Shown: piece by piece, positions 53,988 through 63,391 of the stretch
How the letters are laid out: each line of letters starts with the position of its first letter
How positions within the stretch are numbered: position 1 is the stretch's first letter
Source of the DNA: Pseudomonas reactans
Lineage (GTDB): Bacteria > Pseudomonadota > Gammaproteobacteria > Pseudomonadales > Pseudomonadaceae
Direction of reading: 5' to 3'
Length of the DNA stretch: 64,000 nucleotides
Assembly (NCBI RefSeq): GCF_013385825.1
Contig: NZ_JACAPG010000014.1
Span: 533,159-597,158 of the forward strand
Program-made: the position numbers and the translations under genes
The notes under the pieces: generated by a model
Databases searched by the model: none
Seen by the model: only the letters and a program-made list of their open reading frames with translations
Told to the model about the DNA's origin: nothing

Positions 53988-55021
53988 AAGGCCTGATCAG
54001 GCTGGGGCTGCTCGATGACGACAAGTACGCCGAGCTGTTCCCCGGTTCCAGCAACGTCGCCGGTGGCAAGATCAACTTTGGCGAGTATGCCCAGCTCTGG
54101 CTGGATAGTCGGGAGGTGGTGGCCGGCACGAAAAACAACTACAAGGGGGCGCTGAACCGGTACTGGATGCCCGGACTGGCCCTGGTGCGGATCGATCTGA
54201 TCACCACCACCCTGCTACGCCGGGTCATGGCCTCCAGGGAATGGAAGTCGCCCGGGGTGAAGCGCAACGCGATCTCGAAGCTGTCGACCATCCTGAATTC
54301 AGCGATGTCTGAGGAGCTGATCCCGAAGAACCCGGCGGCGATCCTGGAGTTGCCCAAGCGCAGCAAAAAGGAGATCGACCCGTTCACCCTGGACGAGGCA
54401 AACCAGATCATCGCCAAGATGTACGAGCATGAACATTGGCCCAGCACGATCTACGCGGCATTTTTTGAGTTTGTGTTTTTTACAGGAATGCGTCTTTCCG
54501 AGGCCCTGGCGATGCGCTGGGACGCGATAGACGAAGAGAAGAAGACAGCCCACGTGTGTCGCGGGATCGCCTTGGGGGAAGTGGTGGAGCGTACGAAAAC
54601 GGGCGGAGATCGCTTTGTTTTGCTGAATGACCGCGCTCTGCACGCCCTGGAGTTCGCCAAGGAATACGCAGAGCGTCGGAAAATGGGCAAGGGAAAAGTG
54701 CTGGAAACGCCTTTCATCTTCCCGCCCTCGAAGAACTCGGAGTACGTGAAGCAGACGTCTGATCTGCACAAGCAATGGGTTCCGACATTGAAAGCGCTGA
54801 ATATCCGTCGTCGGCCGCCATACAACTGTCGTCACACCTATGCGACAATATGCATTATGTCTGGCATGAACCCCGCCTTCATCTCCCAGCAGCTCGGCCA
54901 TAGCGTGCAGATGCTGCTCTCGACTTATGCGCGTTGGATCAACTCAAGCTCAGATTGGGGCGAAATGGAAAAGCTCCAAATTGGTCCCAAATTGGTCCCA
55001 GTTCAAATAAGCGCACTCTAA
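53828..55021 (+). CDS. Tyrosine integrase
   Basis: A 397-residue protein. The N-terminal arm-binding domain (about 1-60, DUF3596-like) is followed by the core-binding domain (about 82-175) and the catalytic domain. Visible residues are Arg222 (FFTGMRLSEAL), Arg335 (YNCRHTYAT), His356 (QQLGHSV) and the nucleophile Tyr365 (LLSTYARW). The usual first His of box II is replaced by Tyr332, as in some other phage integrases. AGGAGATATTACGA precedes the ATG. The stop lies 20 bp from ybiT, placing attachment at or beside the 3' end of int. Confidence 0.94.
   Translation: MARKPMGLPAGMDLHHGSIRIRFMWNGSRRSETLPYPPTQKGIKSASQVVDQVKGLIRLGLLDDDKYAELFPGSSNVAGGKINFGEYAQLWLDSREVVAGTKNNYKGALNRYWMPGLALVRIDLITTTLLRRVMASREWKSPGVKRNAISKLSTILNSAMSEELIPKNPAAILELPKRSKKEIDPFTLDEANQIIAKMYEHEHWPSTIYAAFFEFVFFTGMRLSEALAMRWDAIDEEKKTAHVCRGIALGEVVERTKTGGDRFVLLNDRALHALEFAKEYAERRKMGKGKVLETPFIFPPSKNSEYVKQTSDLHKQWVPTLKALNIRRRPPYNCRHTYATICIMSGMNPAFISQQLGHSVQMLLSTYARWINSSSDWGEMEKLQIGPKLVPVQISAL
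54978..54999 (+). repeat. Tandem 11-bp repeat at the integrase 3' end
   Basis: AAATTGGTCCC occurs twice in a row (54978-54988 and 54989-54999), 43 bp before the ybiT start. It lies within the last codons of int. It may be an integrase arm site or part of the att region. Confidence 0.6.
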
Positions 55022-55041
55022 GCTATTGATAGGTAAAGTAA

Positions 55042-56628
55042 TTGATCTCCACAGCTAACATCACCATGCAGTTCGGCGCCAAGCCGCTCTTCGAGAACGT
55101 CTCGGTCAAGTTCGGCGCCGGCAACCGTTATGGTTTGATCGGTGCCAACGGTTGCGGCAAGTCGACCTTCATGAAAATCCTTGGCGGCGACCTCGATCCG
55201 TCCGGCGGCCAGGTCATGCTGGAGCCGAACGTACGCTTGGGTAAACTGCGCCAGGACCAGTTCGCCTACGAAGAATTCACCGTGCTCGACACCGTGATCA
55301 TGGGTCACGAAGAGCTGTGGAAGGTCAAGGCCGAGCGCGACCGCATCTACTCGCTGCCGGAAATGAGCGAAGAAGACGGCATGGCCGTGGCCGAGCTGGA
55401 AACCGAGTTTGCCGAAATGGACGGCTACACCGCCGAATCCCGTGCCGGTGAACTGCTGTTGGGCCTGGGCATTCCCCTGGAACAGCACTTCGGCCCGATG
55501 AGCGAAGTGTCCCCTGGCTGGAAACTGCGTGTGTTGCTGGCCCAGGCGCTGTTTTCCGATCCTGAAGTGCTGTTGCTCGACGAACCGACCAACCACTTGG
55601 ACATCAACACCATCCGCTGGCTGGAAAACATCCTGACCCAGCGCTCCAGCCTGATGATCATCATCTCTCACGACCGTCACTTCCTGAACAGCGTGTGCAC
55701 CCACATGGCTGACCTGGACTACGGCGAGCTGCGCCTGTTCCCGGGCAACTACGACGAGTACATGACCGTGGCGACCCAGTCCCGCGAGCAACTGCTGTCG
55801 GACAACGCCAAGAAGAAGGCGCAGATCTCCGAGCTGCAATCCTTCGTCAGCCGCTTCTCGGCCAACGCCTCGAAAGCCAAGCAGGCCACTTCCCGTGCCA
55901 AGGCGATCGACAAGATCCAACTGGCCGAAGTCAAGCCGTCGAGCCGCGTCAGTCCGTTCATCCGTTTCGAGCAGAACAAAAAGCTGCACCGTCAGGCCGT
56001 CATGGTCGAAAAAATGGCCAAAGGCTTCGACGGCAAGCCGCTGTTCAAAGACTTCAGCTTCCAGGTTGAAGCCGGCGAGCGCGTGGCGATCATCGGCCCG
56101 AACGGTATCGGCAAGACCACCCTGCTGCGTACCCTGGTCAACGAGTTGACCCCGGACGCCGGCAGCATCAAGTGGACCGACGCTGCAGAACTGGGCTACT
56201 ACGCCCAGGACCATGCCCACGACTTCGAAGACGACGTGACCCTGTTCGACTGGATGGGCCAGTGGACCCAAGGCGAGCAAATGATCCGTGGCACCCTGGG
56301 TCGCATGCTGTTCTCCAACGACGAGATCCAGAAGTCGGTGAAGGTGATTTCCGGTGGTGAGCAAGGCCGCATGCTGTTCGGCAAGCTGATCCTGCAAAAG
56401 CCGAACGTGCTGCTCATGGACGAACCGACCAACCACTTGGATATGGAGTCCATCGAGGCGCTGAACCTGGCGCTGGAGAACTACCCGGGCACGCTGATCT
56501 TCGTCAGCCATGACCGTGAGTTCGTATCGTCCCTGGCCACCCGCATCATCGAGCTGAGCGCCACGGGCGTGATCGACTTCAGCGGCACCTATGATGATTA
56601 CCTGCGTAGCCAAGGTGTGGTGTTTTAA
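55042..56628 (+). CDS. ybiT: ABC-F family ATPase, YbiT type
   Basis: A 528-residue protein with two ABC domains. The first has Walker A GANGCGKST (34-42) and LLLDEPTNHLD; the second has GPNGIGKTT and LLMDEPTNHLD. A linker helix joins them (about 240-285), as in ABC-F translation factors. YbiT-type proteins bind the ribosomal E site and help particular translation states. The start is TTG at 55042 (MISTANITMQFG), without an ATG nearby. The prophage integrase ends 20 bp upstream, so the original promoter has been displaced. Confidence 0.93.
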   Translation: MISTANITMQFGAKPLFENVSVKFGAGNRYGLIGANGCGKSTFMKILGGDLDPSGGQVMLEPNVRLGKLRQDQFAYEEFTVLDTVIMGHEELWKVKAERDRIYSLPEMSEEDGMAVAELETEFAEMDGYTAESRAGELLLGLGIPLEQHFGPMSEVSPGWKLRVLLAQALFSDPEVLLLDEPTNHLDINTIRWLENILTQRSSLMIIISHDRHFLNSVCTHMADLDYGELRLFPGNYDEYMTVATQSREQLLSDNAKKKAQISELQSFVSRFSANASKAKQATSRAKAIDKIQLAEVKPSSRVSPFIRFEQNKKLHRQAVMVEKMAKGFDGKPLFKDFSFQVEAGERVAIIGPNGIGKTTLLRTLVNELTPDAGSIKWTDAAELGYYAQDHAHDFEDDVTLFDWMGQWTQGEQMIRGTLGRMLFSNDEIQKSVKVISGGEQGRMLFGKLILQKPNVLLMDEPTNHLDMESIEALNLALENYPGTLIFVSHDREFVSSLATRIIELSATGVIDFSGTYDDYLRSQGVVF

Positions 56629-56666
56629 GAGCAGCCATTAGTTTTTAGCTGCAAGCGGCAAGATAG

Positions 56667-56694
56667 AGCCCCGTCCTGTGTGACGGGGCTTTTT
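56667..56694 (+). terminator. Terminator after ybiT
   Basis: AGCCCCGTC-CTGTGT-GACGGGGCT followed by a T-run, 38 bp after the ybiT stop. Confidence 0.88.
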
Positions 56695-56756
56695 GCATGT
56701 GTATGGCGCGCCATAATTAATAGATAGCCTGCTTTCTTTTCCCTTGGGCCCTTGCC

Positions 56757-57968
56757 ATGATGCCCGCACCGCCCGCCCGCGAACGAGTGCCCATGTCTGC
56801 CGCCGCCCCCAGCTCCCTGTCGATCACCTTGCAGATCGTCTCTATCGTCTTCTATACCTTCATCGCGTTTATCTGCATCGGCCTGCCGATCGCGGTGATT
56901 CCTGGCTATGTGCATGAGCAACTGGGTTTCAGCGCCGTGGTGGCCGGGGTCACGATCGGCTCGCAATACCTGGCGACTCTGCTCAGCCGCCCCATGGCCG
57001 GGCGCATGTCGGACAACGTCGGCACCAAGCGCGCGATTGTGTTGGGGTTGGCGGGGATTCTGGTCAGCGGCGTGTTGACGTTCTTTGCGACATTGCTACA
57101 GAGCATGCCCGCCTTGAGCCTGGGCATTCTGATCGTCGGCCGACTGTTGCTGGGTGTGGCTCAAGGGCTGATCGGCGTGGGCACCATCAGTTGGTGCATG
57201 GGCGCGGTCGGTGCCGAACACACGGCGCGCTCAATCTCCTGGAACGGCATCGCGTCCTACGGTGCCATCGCCATTGGTGCGCCGCTGGGCGTGGTGATGG
57301 TGGCTGAATACGGCTACAACAGCCTCGGCATTGCGCTGGCCGTATTGTCCGCGCTGGGCCTGGTGCTGATCCGCAATAAACCCTCGGTGCCGGTGGTGCG
57401 CGGTGAGCGCTTGCCGTTCTGGGCGGTGTTCGGGCGTATCGCGCCCTTTGGCGCAAGCCTGTGCCTGGCCTCCATCGGCTACGGCACCCTCACCACCTTT
57501 ATTACGCTGTACTACCTCAATCGCGGCTGGGCCGGTGCGGCGTACTGCCTGACGGTGTTTGGCGTGTGTTTTATCTTGTCGCGGCTGGTGTTTATCTCTG
57601 CGATCAGTCGGTTCGGCGGCTTTCGCGCGGCAATCGCCTGCATGACCATCGAGACCCTGGGCCTGACGTTGCTCTGGCTGGCGCCGTCGACGGGCGTGGC
57701 GTTGATTGGCGCAGGGCTGACCGGCTTTGGCTTGTCGCTGGTGTACCCGGCGCTCGGCGTAGAAGCCATCAAGCAGGTACCCAACAGCAGCCGTGGTGCA
57801 GGCCTGAGTGCTTACGCGGTGTTCTTTGATTTGGCCCTGGCAATTGCAGGACCGTTGATGGGTGCCGTGGCACTGAACCTCGGCTATGGCTGGATCTTCT
57901 TTTGCGCTGCGCTGTTGTCGGTGACGGCCTTGGGCGTGACCGTTCTGCTCAAGCGTCGCGCTTACTGA
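56757..57968 (+). CDS. MFS transporter, YhhS/YfcJ family
   Basis: A 403-residue protein with 12 hydrophobic segments. It carries the MFS loop motif GRMSDNVGTKRAIVLG between helices 2 and 3, and FICIGLPIAVIPGYVHEQLG near the start, typical of the YhhS/YfcJ (arabinose or drug efflux-like) group. It sits in the inner membrane; the substrate is unknown. ATG at 56757 or 56793 may be used; neither has a strong ribosome site. It converges on the hydrolase with a 7-bp overlap. Confidence 0.88.
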   Translation: MMPAPPARERVPMSAAAPSSLSITLQIVSIVFYTFIAFICIGLPIAVIPGYVHEQLGFSAVVAGVTIGSQYLATLLSRPMAGRMSDNVGTKRAIVLGLAGILVSGVLTFFATLLQSMPALSLGILIVGRLLLGVAQGLIGVGTISWCMGAVGAEHTARSISWNGIASYGAIAIGAPLGVVMVAEYGYNSLGIALAVLSALGLVLIRNKPSVPVVRGERLPFWAVFGRIAPFGASLCLASIGYGTLTTFITLYYLNRGWAGAAYCLTVFGVCFILSRLVFISAISRFGGFRAAIACMTIETLGLTLLWLAPSTGVALIGAGLTGFGLSLVYPALGVEAIKQVPNSSRGAGLSAYAVFFDLALAIAGPLMGAVALNLGYGWIFFCAALLSVTALGVTVLLKRRAY

Positions 57969-58999
57969 TCTGCCGTCTGCATCCCGGCGCGGGTGGCTTG
58001 GCCGAGGGTGTGGCTGAAAAAACGTCCTGCCTCGGAAATCAGGTCACGGTGGATACCTTCGCGGTCGACGCCGTCGGCATCCGTGCAGATCGCTGGCATC
58101 GCCGCCAACTGATCGCTGTCACACGGCGCCATGAACACGAAGTGCCCTGCTCCGGCCAACAGCTTGAAATCCGGCGGCTCGGGCAGTTTGCGCGCCAACG
58201 CCGCAGCGTTTTTGTCCACGGCCACCAGCTTGTCCCCGTCGCCGCTGTAGAGCAGCACCGGCACATGCACGTCGGCCAGGGTGTGACGGCCAAACATCAA
58301 ACTCAACGGCGCCATCAGCATCAAGGCATGAATACGCGGATCGGATTGCGGCTGCAGGTCGTCGCGGTCCACCACCAGTTCGCCTTTGGTGGTGCAGGCG
58401 TCGCGGTCTTCCGGACGTTCCTGGCAGTAGCGGCGCAGGCGGTCGAAGTCCGGCTTGGCACCGGCCAGGATCAACGCGGTTTCACCGCCCGCTGAATAAC
58501 CGATCACGCCGACCTGATCGACGTTGACGAAGGGGGACAGCATCGGGTCGCCCAAGGTGGCGGTGATTGCTTCGGAAATCTGGATCGGCCGGCCATACAG
58601 GTTACTCACCGTGCCCAGGCGGCTGTGGTCCTTGTAGTTGTCGCCAGGGTGCAGCACGGCCACCACCACAAAACCTTTGCGCGCCAGCGAGGTGGCCAGG
58701 TCGTGCAAGGCCAGCGGCGTGCCGGTGTTGCCGTGGGACAGCATCAGCATTGGAAAGCGGCCGATGGCAATCTTGGAATCTTCCGTGGCGGCGACGCGAT
58801 AGGCGCCCAGCGGCGTGCTGTGCTCAAGCCCGGTGGAGGGATAGAAGGCGATGGCCTTCATCGGCTGCAAATCCAGCGGATCCAGGAAGGTCATGCGATG
58901 AAAGCCCACACTCCAATGCGGGTGCGGCGCAGGCGCGGCGTGCACTGAAACCAGGCCACCGAGCAGGGAAAGAACCATAACAGCACAAAGACGCATCAT
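57962..58999 (-). CDS. Secreted alpha/beta hydrolase
   Basis: A 345-residue protein with a signal peptide (MMRLCAVMVLSLLGGLVSVH, then AA-PAP) and an alpha/beta-hydrolase fold of the dienelactone or PAF-acetylhydrolase-like type. The nucleophile elbow is GYSAGGE, the oxyanion region LSHGNTGTP, and the likely Asp and His lie in LYSGDGDKLV and GAGHFVF. It is probably periplasmic and acts on an ester or lactone that is not known. ATG at 58999 begins the signal peptide. Confidence 0.82.
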   Translation of the reverse strand: MMRLCAVMVLSLLGGLVSVHAAPAPHPHWSVGFHRMTFLDPLDLQPMKAIAFYPSTGLEHSTPLGAYRVAATEDSKIAIGRFPMLMLSHGNTGTPLALHDLATSLARKGFVVVAVLHPGDNYKDHSRLGTVSNLYGRPIQISEAITATLGDPMLSPFVNVDQVGVIGYSAGGETALILAGAKPDFDRLRRYCQERPEDRDACTTKGELVVDRDDLQPQSDPRIHALMLMAPLSLMFGRHTLADVHVPVLLYSGDGDKLVAVDKNAAALARKLPEPPDFKLLAGAGHFVFMAPCDSDQLAAMPAICTDADGVDREGIHRDLISEAGRFFSHTLGQATRAGMQTADQ

Positions 59000-59227
59000 G
59001 AGGATGTCCACCTTTGCTGCATAAAGACCGGCATGTCGGGTTGAAAAGTCCATGGTTCAAGGCGCTCGACCGGGTGATAAACCCATGCGTGCATAACCTG
59101 GGCCAAAATAATGACAGCGGCTAAACGAAAAAACTCCGTAGTCCGGTCGTTTTGAGGCGATCAGAATACAGAGTTTAGACGTCCCGTTTCAGAATGAAAC
59201 GGGGAAAGGCACGGTTTTACCTAAGCT

Positions 59228-59839
59228 TTACGCAGCCGCGAACAATTGTTCGTTGATGAGTACGTTGGCGTCGCTCAAGGACTTGCTGCGGAACTCATCA
59301 CCGTACGCCAGGCCGTGGGCGCGGACGAATTCGATGTCGGTGATGCCGAGGAAGCCCAGCAGCACTTTCAGATAATCTTCATGGGCCACACCGGTCGCCT
59401 GGCCGACATGCAGGCCGCCCGAGGTCGACACAACGATGACTTTCTTGTTGCCGCACAGACCTTCCGGACCGGCTTCGGTGTAGCGGAACGTCTGGCCGGC
59501 GACGGCAATGCGGTCGATCCAGGCTTTCAGTTGAGTCGGGATGGTGAAGTTGTACATCGGTGCAGCGATCACCACCGCGTCAGCGGCGAGGAATTCAGCC
59601 AGGGTCTTGGCGCTGAGTTCTGCTTCGTGCTGTTGCGCGGCATTGCGCTGATCAGCCGGAGTGCCCAGGGCGCCCAGGGTTGCGCCGGAGAAGTGGTTGA
59701 AGCCTTCGGCGGCCACGTCACGGTAGGTCACTTCCACACCCGGCTCAGCCGCTTGCCAAGCCTTGACCACACCAGCGCTGAGCTGACGGGACGCCGAGTT
59801 GTCGCCGAGGATGCTGGAATCGATATGCAACAGTTTCAT
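59228..59839 (-). CDS. azoR: FMN-dependent NADH-azoreductase
   Basis: A 203-residue flavodoxin-like protein, the normal AzoR length. It begins MKLLHIDSSILGDNSASRQL, with APMYNFTIPTQLKAWIDRIA and VSTSGGLHVGQATGVAHEDY as the FMN- and dimer-contact blocks. AzoR reduces azo compounds and quinones with NADH, probably against electrophile stress. GGAGATCCCGC precedes the ATG. It lies downstream of an AraC-family gene on the same strand, a likely regulator. Confidence 0.92.
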   Translation of the reverse strand: MKLLHIDSSILGDNSASRQLSAGVVKAWQAAEPGVEVTYRDVAAEGFNHFSGATLGALGTPADQRNAAQQHEAELSAKTLAEFLAADAVVIAAPMYNFTIPTQLKAWIDRIAVAGQTFRYTEAGPEGLCGNKKVIVVSTSGGLHVGQATGVAHEDYLKVLLGFLGITDIEFVRAHGLAYGDEFRSKSLSDANVLINEQLFAAA

Positions 59840-59958
59840 GCGGGATCTCCAAGTGAGGATCGCGACAGGGCGATCAAGTGGGGTTGATCCTACAGATGAT
59901 CCGAATAAACGATTAGACGGCCGAAATGCGACTGTTTGTCCTGCTGGCAGGACAATGC

Positions 59959-60885
59959 TCAGTGCGACGACACATAGATCGACGCTGACGTCGGTGCGGG
60001 CAACGCGTAGGTACGCTTCATCCACTGGATTTCTGCCTGGGGCGTGCGCCCGAAGAAACGTTTGAACTCGCGGCTGAATTGCGAGGCGCTTTCGTAACCG
60101 ACTTGTGCACTGGCCGTGGCGGCGGTGATATCGCTACGCAGCATCAACAGGCGCGCCTGATGCAAACGCGTTGACTTGAGATACTGCATCGGCGAGGTGT
60201 CGGTGACGGTGCGAAAATGCGCGTGAAAGCTTGGCACACTCATCATCGCTTCCCGCGCCAGCGTTTCTACGTCCAGGTGCTGGTGGTAGCCCCCATGGAT
60301 CTTGCGAATCGCACGCGCCACCTTGCCGAACTGGCCCTGGCGATTCAGGGCTGCACGCATCGAGCCACCCTGCTCGCCCGTCAGGATTCGATAATAGATC
60401 TCGCGCATCAGCGCCAGCCCCAGAATCTGCGCATCCATCGGCACGCTCATCACTTGCAGGAAGCGCAGCAATGATTCACTGAGCCGGTCATCCATGGGTG
60501 ACGAATACATGCCACGTGGCTTGGCCTCGATCAATTCGGGGAAGTCTTCCAGCGCCACCATCAGCTGCGCCGCGAGGGTGAAATCCAGGCGCAGATACAC
60601 CGCCAGCATCGGCTCGGCTTCACTGGCGTCGGTCTCCATGGTGAAGGGCACCGGCACCGACACCACCAGGTAATGCTGGGCGTCATACAAATAAACCTCA
60701 TCCCCCAGGTAACCACGTTTTTGCCCCTGGCAGACGATCACGATGCCGGGGTCGTACAGCACCGGGACCCGATGTAATGGGCGATTGGAGCGCAGGAAAC
60801 GCACGTCATCCAGTGCGCTCAGGTTATAGCCTTCCACAGGCGCCAAGGTGCCCATCAGCTCGATGATTCTGCCCGTGCGATCCAT
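59959..60885 (-). CDS. AraC-family transcriptional regulator
   Basis: A 308-residue protein. The N-terminal AraC_N-type cupin domain (about 15-185, PVLYDPGIVIVCQGQKRGYL) precedes the double HTH (about 200-295, VETLAREAMMSVPSFHAHFR, then TSPMQYLKSTRLHQARLLM and VGYESASQFSREFKRFFG). It stands 119 bp upstream of azoR and diverges from the dehydrogenase gene, so either may be its target. Confidence 0.88.
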   Translation of the reverse strand: MDRTGRIIELMGTLAPVEGYNLSALDDVRFLRSNRPLHRVPVLYDPGIVIVCQGQKRGYLGDEVYLYDAQHYLVVSVPVPFTMETDASEAEPMLAVYLRLDFTLAAQLMVALEDFPELIEAKPRGMYSSPMDDRLSESLLRFLQVMSVPMDAQILGLALMREIYYRILTGEQGGSMRAALNRQGQFGKVARAIRKIHGGYHQHLDVETLAREAMMSVPSFHAHFRTVTDTSPMQYLKSTRLHQARLLMLRSDITAATASAQVGYESASQFSREFKRFFGRTPQAEIQWMKRTYALPAPTSASIYVSSH

Positions 60886-61043
60886 GTTTGCTGGCCTTTG
60901 CGTAAAACGCCACGTTAACGCGCAATTCACTACGAGGCTACGGACTTATAGGAATAGGCAATCAGCACATTGGAATGGATATTCGCTCAAACCGCGCATT
61001 TGCGTAGCCTTAAACAGCACTTTCAGCCCTCGGAGATTTCCCC

Positions 61044-62423
61044 ATGCTTATCGTCCACAACCCTGCCACCGGTGAAGAAATCGGCCGTGTCGCCAAGCAG
61101 ACCGCAAACGAGGTCAAGGCTGCCGTCGACCGCACCTGCGCCGCCTTCCCTGACTGGTCCTCCAAGCTTGCCAAGGAACGCAGCGACATCCTGCGCCGCT
61201 GGCACGACGCGGTAAAAGCCGACAAGGAAGCCTTCGCCGAACTGCTCTGCCGCGAAAACGGCAAATGCCTGAGCGAAGCCCGCGGCGAAATCGACTACGG
61301 CCTGGGCTTTATCGAGTGGTACGCCGAGGAGGCCAAGCGCGTGTATGGCGACACCATTCCCACTCACGACCGCAACGCCAACGTGATGGTCACCAAGGAG
61401 GCCATCGGCCCGGTCGCCGCCATCACCCCGTGGAACTTCCCGTTCATGATGATCACCCGCAAGGTCGCCACAGCGCTGGCGGCCGGCTGCACCATGGTGA
61501 TCAAGCCTGCAGAAGACACGCCCCTCACCGCCCTCAAGTTGCTGGAATACGCGCGCAAGGCCGGGATCGAGGCAGGCGTTCTGGAAGTGGTGGTAGGCGA
61601 CCCGAAGGCAATTGGCCCGATCCTGACCGGAGACCCACGCATCCGTAAAATCTCGTTTACCGGCTCCACCGGCGTCGGAAAGCTGCTCGCCGCACAATGC
61701 GCCGCCAGCATCAAGAAAATGACCCTGGAACTGGGCGGTAACGCGCCGTTTATCGTGTTCCAGGACGCCGACCTCGACGAAGCGGTGAAAGGACTGGTCA
61801 GTGCCAAACTGCGCAACTCGGGCCAGGTGTGCATCTCGCCGAACCGCATCTTCGTGCAACACAGCATCCTCGAGGACTTCATCAAGCGTTTGAAGCGCGC
61901 CGTGGCCGAGATCGAAGTGGACCAGGGCTTGCGTGAAGGCTTTGTGGTCGGCCCTATGGTCAATCAACTGGGCTTCGACAAGGTGGCGCGCCTGGTCACA
62001 GACGCCAAGGCCGCCGGGGCCAAGGTGTTGATGGGCGGTAAGCCCCACGCCAAAGGTGGCCTGTTCTACGAGCCGACGGTGTTGACCGGCTTGCAGGACG
62101 ATTCTCCCCTCGCGACCGAGGAAATCTTCGGCCCGGTGTTCGCTCTCTATTCGTTCAAGGATGAAGCCGAAGTCATCGCCCGCGCCAACCAGACCGAATT
62201 CGGCCTGGTGGCCTACGCCTACACCAGCGCGCTGGGACGGTCGTTGCGCCTGTCGCGCCAGTTGGAGGCCGGGATGGTGATTCTAAACTCGGGGTCAGTG
62301 GGGACCGCATCAGTGCCGTTTGGCGGCATCAAACAGTCCGGTTATGGCCGTGAAGGCAGCTATTACGGGATCGAGGAGTATGTACACGTGAAGTACGTGT
62401 TGATGGCCGGCGCACATTTGTAG
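61044..62423 (+). CDS. Succinate-semialdehyde-type aldehyde dehydrogenase
   Basis: A 459-residue NAD(P)-dependent aldehyde dehydrogenase. It has the cofactor region TPWNFPFMMITRK and FTGSTGVGK, catalytic Glu229 (LELGGNAPF) and Cys263 (SGQVCISPNR), and the C-terminal PFGGIKQSGYGREGSYYGIE typical of the GabD group. It is about 20-25 residues shorter at the N-terminus than most GabD proteins. GGAGATTTCCCC precedes the ATG. It would oxidise succinic semialdehyde or a similar acid semialdehyde to feed the TCA cycle; the exact substrate is not certain. Confidence 0.85.
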   Translation: MLIVHNPATGEEIGRVAKQTANEVKAAVDRTCAAFPDWSSKLAKERSDILRRWHDAVKADKEAFAELLCRENGKCLSEARGEIDYGLGFIEWYAEEAKRVYGDTIPTHDRNANVMVTKEAIGPVAAITPWNFPFMMITRKVATALAAGCTMVIKPAEDTPLTALKLLEYARKAGIEAGVLEVVVGDPKAIGPILTGDPRIRKISFTGSTGVGKLLAAQCAASIKKMTLELGGNAPFIVFQDADLDEAVKGLVSAKLRNSGQVCISPNRIFVQHSILEDFIKRLKRAVAEIEVDQGLREGFVVGPMVNQLGFDKVARLVTDAKAAGAKVLMGGKPHAKGGLFYEPTVLTGLQDDSPLATEEIFGPVFALYSFKDEAEVIARANQTEFGLVAYAYTSALGRSLRLSRQLEAGMVILNSGSVGTASVPFGGIKQSGYGREGSYYGIEEYVHVKYVLMAGAHL

Positions 62424-62482
62424 TGGATTTGCCCTCGTCAGACGCGGATAGTTCGTCCCACTGACAGGACAATAGGTTGATC

Positions 62483-63391
62483 ATGCAAGACCTCAACGAC
62501 CTCTACTATTTCGCCAAAGTCGTGGAAGCCGGTGGCTTCGCCGCCGCCGGCCGGCTGCTGGGGATTCCCAAGTCGCGGCTGTCGCGGCGTATCGCCGAGC
62601 TGGAAGAACGCCTCGGCGCGCGCCTGCTGCAACGCACTACCCGCCAACTCACCCTCACCGCCGTCGGCGAGCGCTACCTGCGGCATTGCCAGGCGATGCT
62701 GCTGGAAGCGGAAATGGCCGATGAGGCAGTGGCCAGCATGTCCAGCGAGCCCCGTGGACGGCTGCGCGTCAGTTGCCCGGTGGGCATGGCCCAGCACATC
62801 CTGCCGGAATTGGTGGCCGGATTTCTGGCAGCGCATCCCCAAGTGCAATTGGAAATGACCCTTGTCAACCGCCGTGTCGATTTGGTCGCGGAAGGCATCG
62901 ATGTCGCCTTGCGGGTACGCGAGCTGGGCGATGAGGATCCGCTGTTGGTGACCAAGCGCTTGCGCCAAGCCCAGACCGTGCTGGTGGCCAGCCCCGTGCT
63001 GATGCACGGCCGTGAGGTGACGACCCTTGAGGACCTCAAGCAGCTACCGATCCTGGGGGCCTTGGAGGCAGATCGCCTGGTGCATCAACGCATCCTCGAC
63101 CCCCAGGGCAACACCCACGACCTGGCGATGGAAGCCCGGCTGGGGATCGACGATTTCATCGTGCGCAAGGCCAGCGCCATCATGGGCCTGGGCTTTACCG
63201 TACTGCCGATGATGTATTGCGAAGAGGAGTTGGCCAACGGCCGGTTGGTACAACTACTGCCGGAGTGGTCCTTGCCCGGCGGCTGGCTGCAAGCGGTGTA
63301 CCCGCATCGTCGTGGCGTGTTGCCGGCCATTCGTGCCTGGATCGATTACCTGGAAGAAGGTTTCAAAGGTTGCGGAGACCGCCTGCTATGA
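62483..63391 (+). CDS. LysR-family transcriptional regulator
   Basis: A 302-residue protein. The N-terminal winged HTH (MQDLNDLYYFAKVVEAGGFA, then RLLGIPKSRLSRRIAELEER) joins a LysR substrate-binding domain (about 90-295). It belongs to the CrgA/DsdC-like group that often controls oxidoreductases. It lies downstream of the aldehyde dehydrogenase on the same strand, and its stop overlaps the YjbR gene. Confidence 0.9.
   Translation: MQDLNDLYYFAKVVEAGGFAAAGRLLGIPKSRLSRRIAELEERLGARLLQRTTRQLTLTAVGERYLRHCQAMLLEAEMADEAVASMSSEPRGRLRVSCPVGMAQHILPELVAGFLAAHPQVQLEMTLVNRRVDLVAEGIDVALRVRELGDEDPLLVTKRLRQAQTVLVASPVLMHGREVTTLEDLKQLPILGALEADRLVHQRILDPQGNTHDLAMEARLGIDDFIVRKASAIMGLGFTVLPMMYCEEELANGRLVQLLPEWSLPGGWLQAVYPHRRGVLPAIRAWIDYLEEGFKGCGDRLL

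Larger units (their letters stand above)
1..55041. mobile_element. Lambdoid prophage, right-hand part; left end outside the window
   Basis: The segment has a complete lambdoid order: integrase and excisionase, recombination genes, PL, CI/Cro, replication genes, Nin genes, Q, terminase, head, then tail as far as protein I. The right boundary is placed in the 20 bp between the integrase stop (55021) and the ybiT start (55042), because ybiT onward is ordinary Pseudomonas chromosome. The left boundary, tail-tip J, tail fibre and endolysin are not in the window. The core att sequence cannot be defined without the other end. Head and tail genes all look intact, so the element may still be inducible (inference). 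Confidence 0.93.

Noticed and set aside
55018..56613. 531-codon open frame opposite ybiT
   Set aside because: It mirrors the whole ABC-F gene and is of low-complexity His/Val/Gln composition; ybiT is certain.
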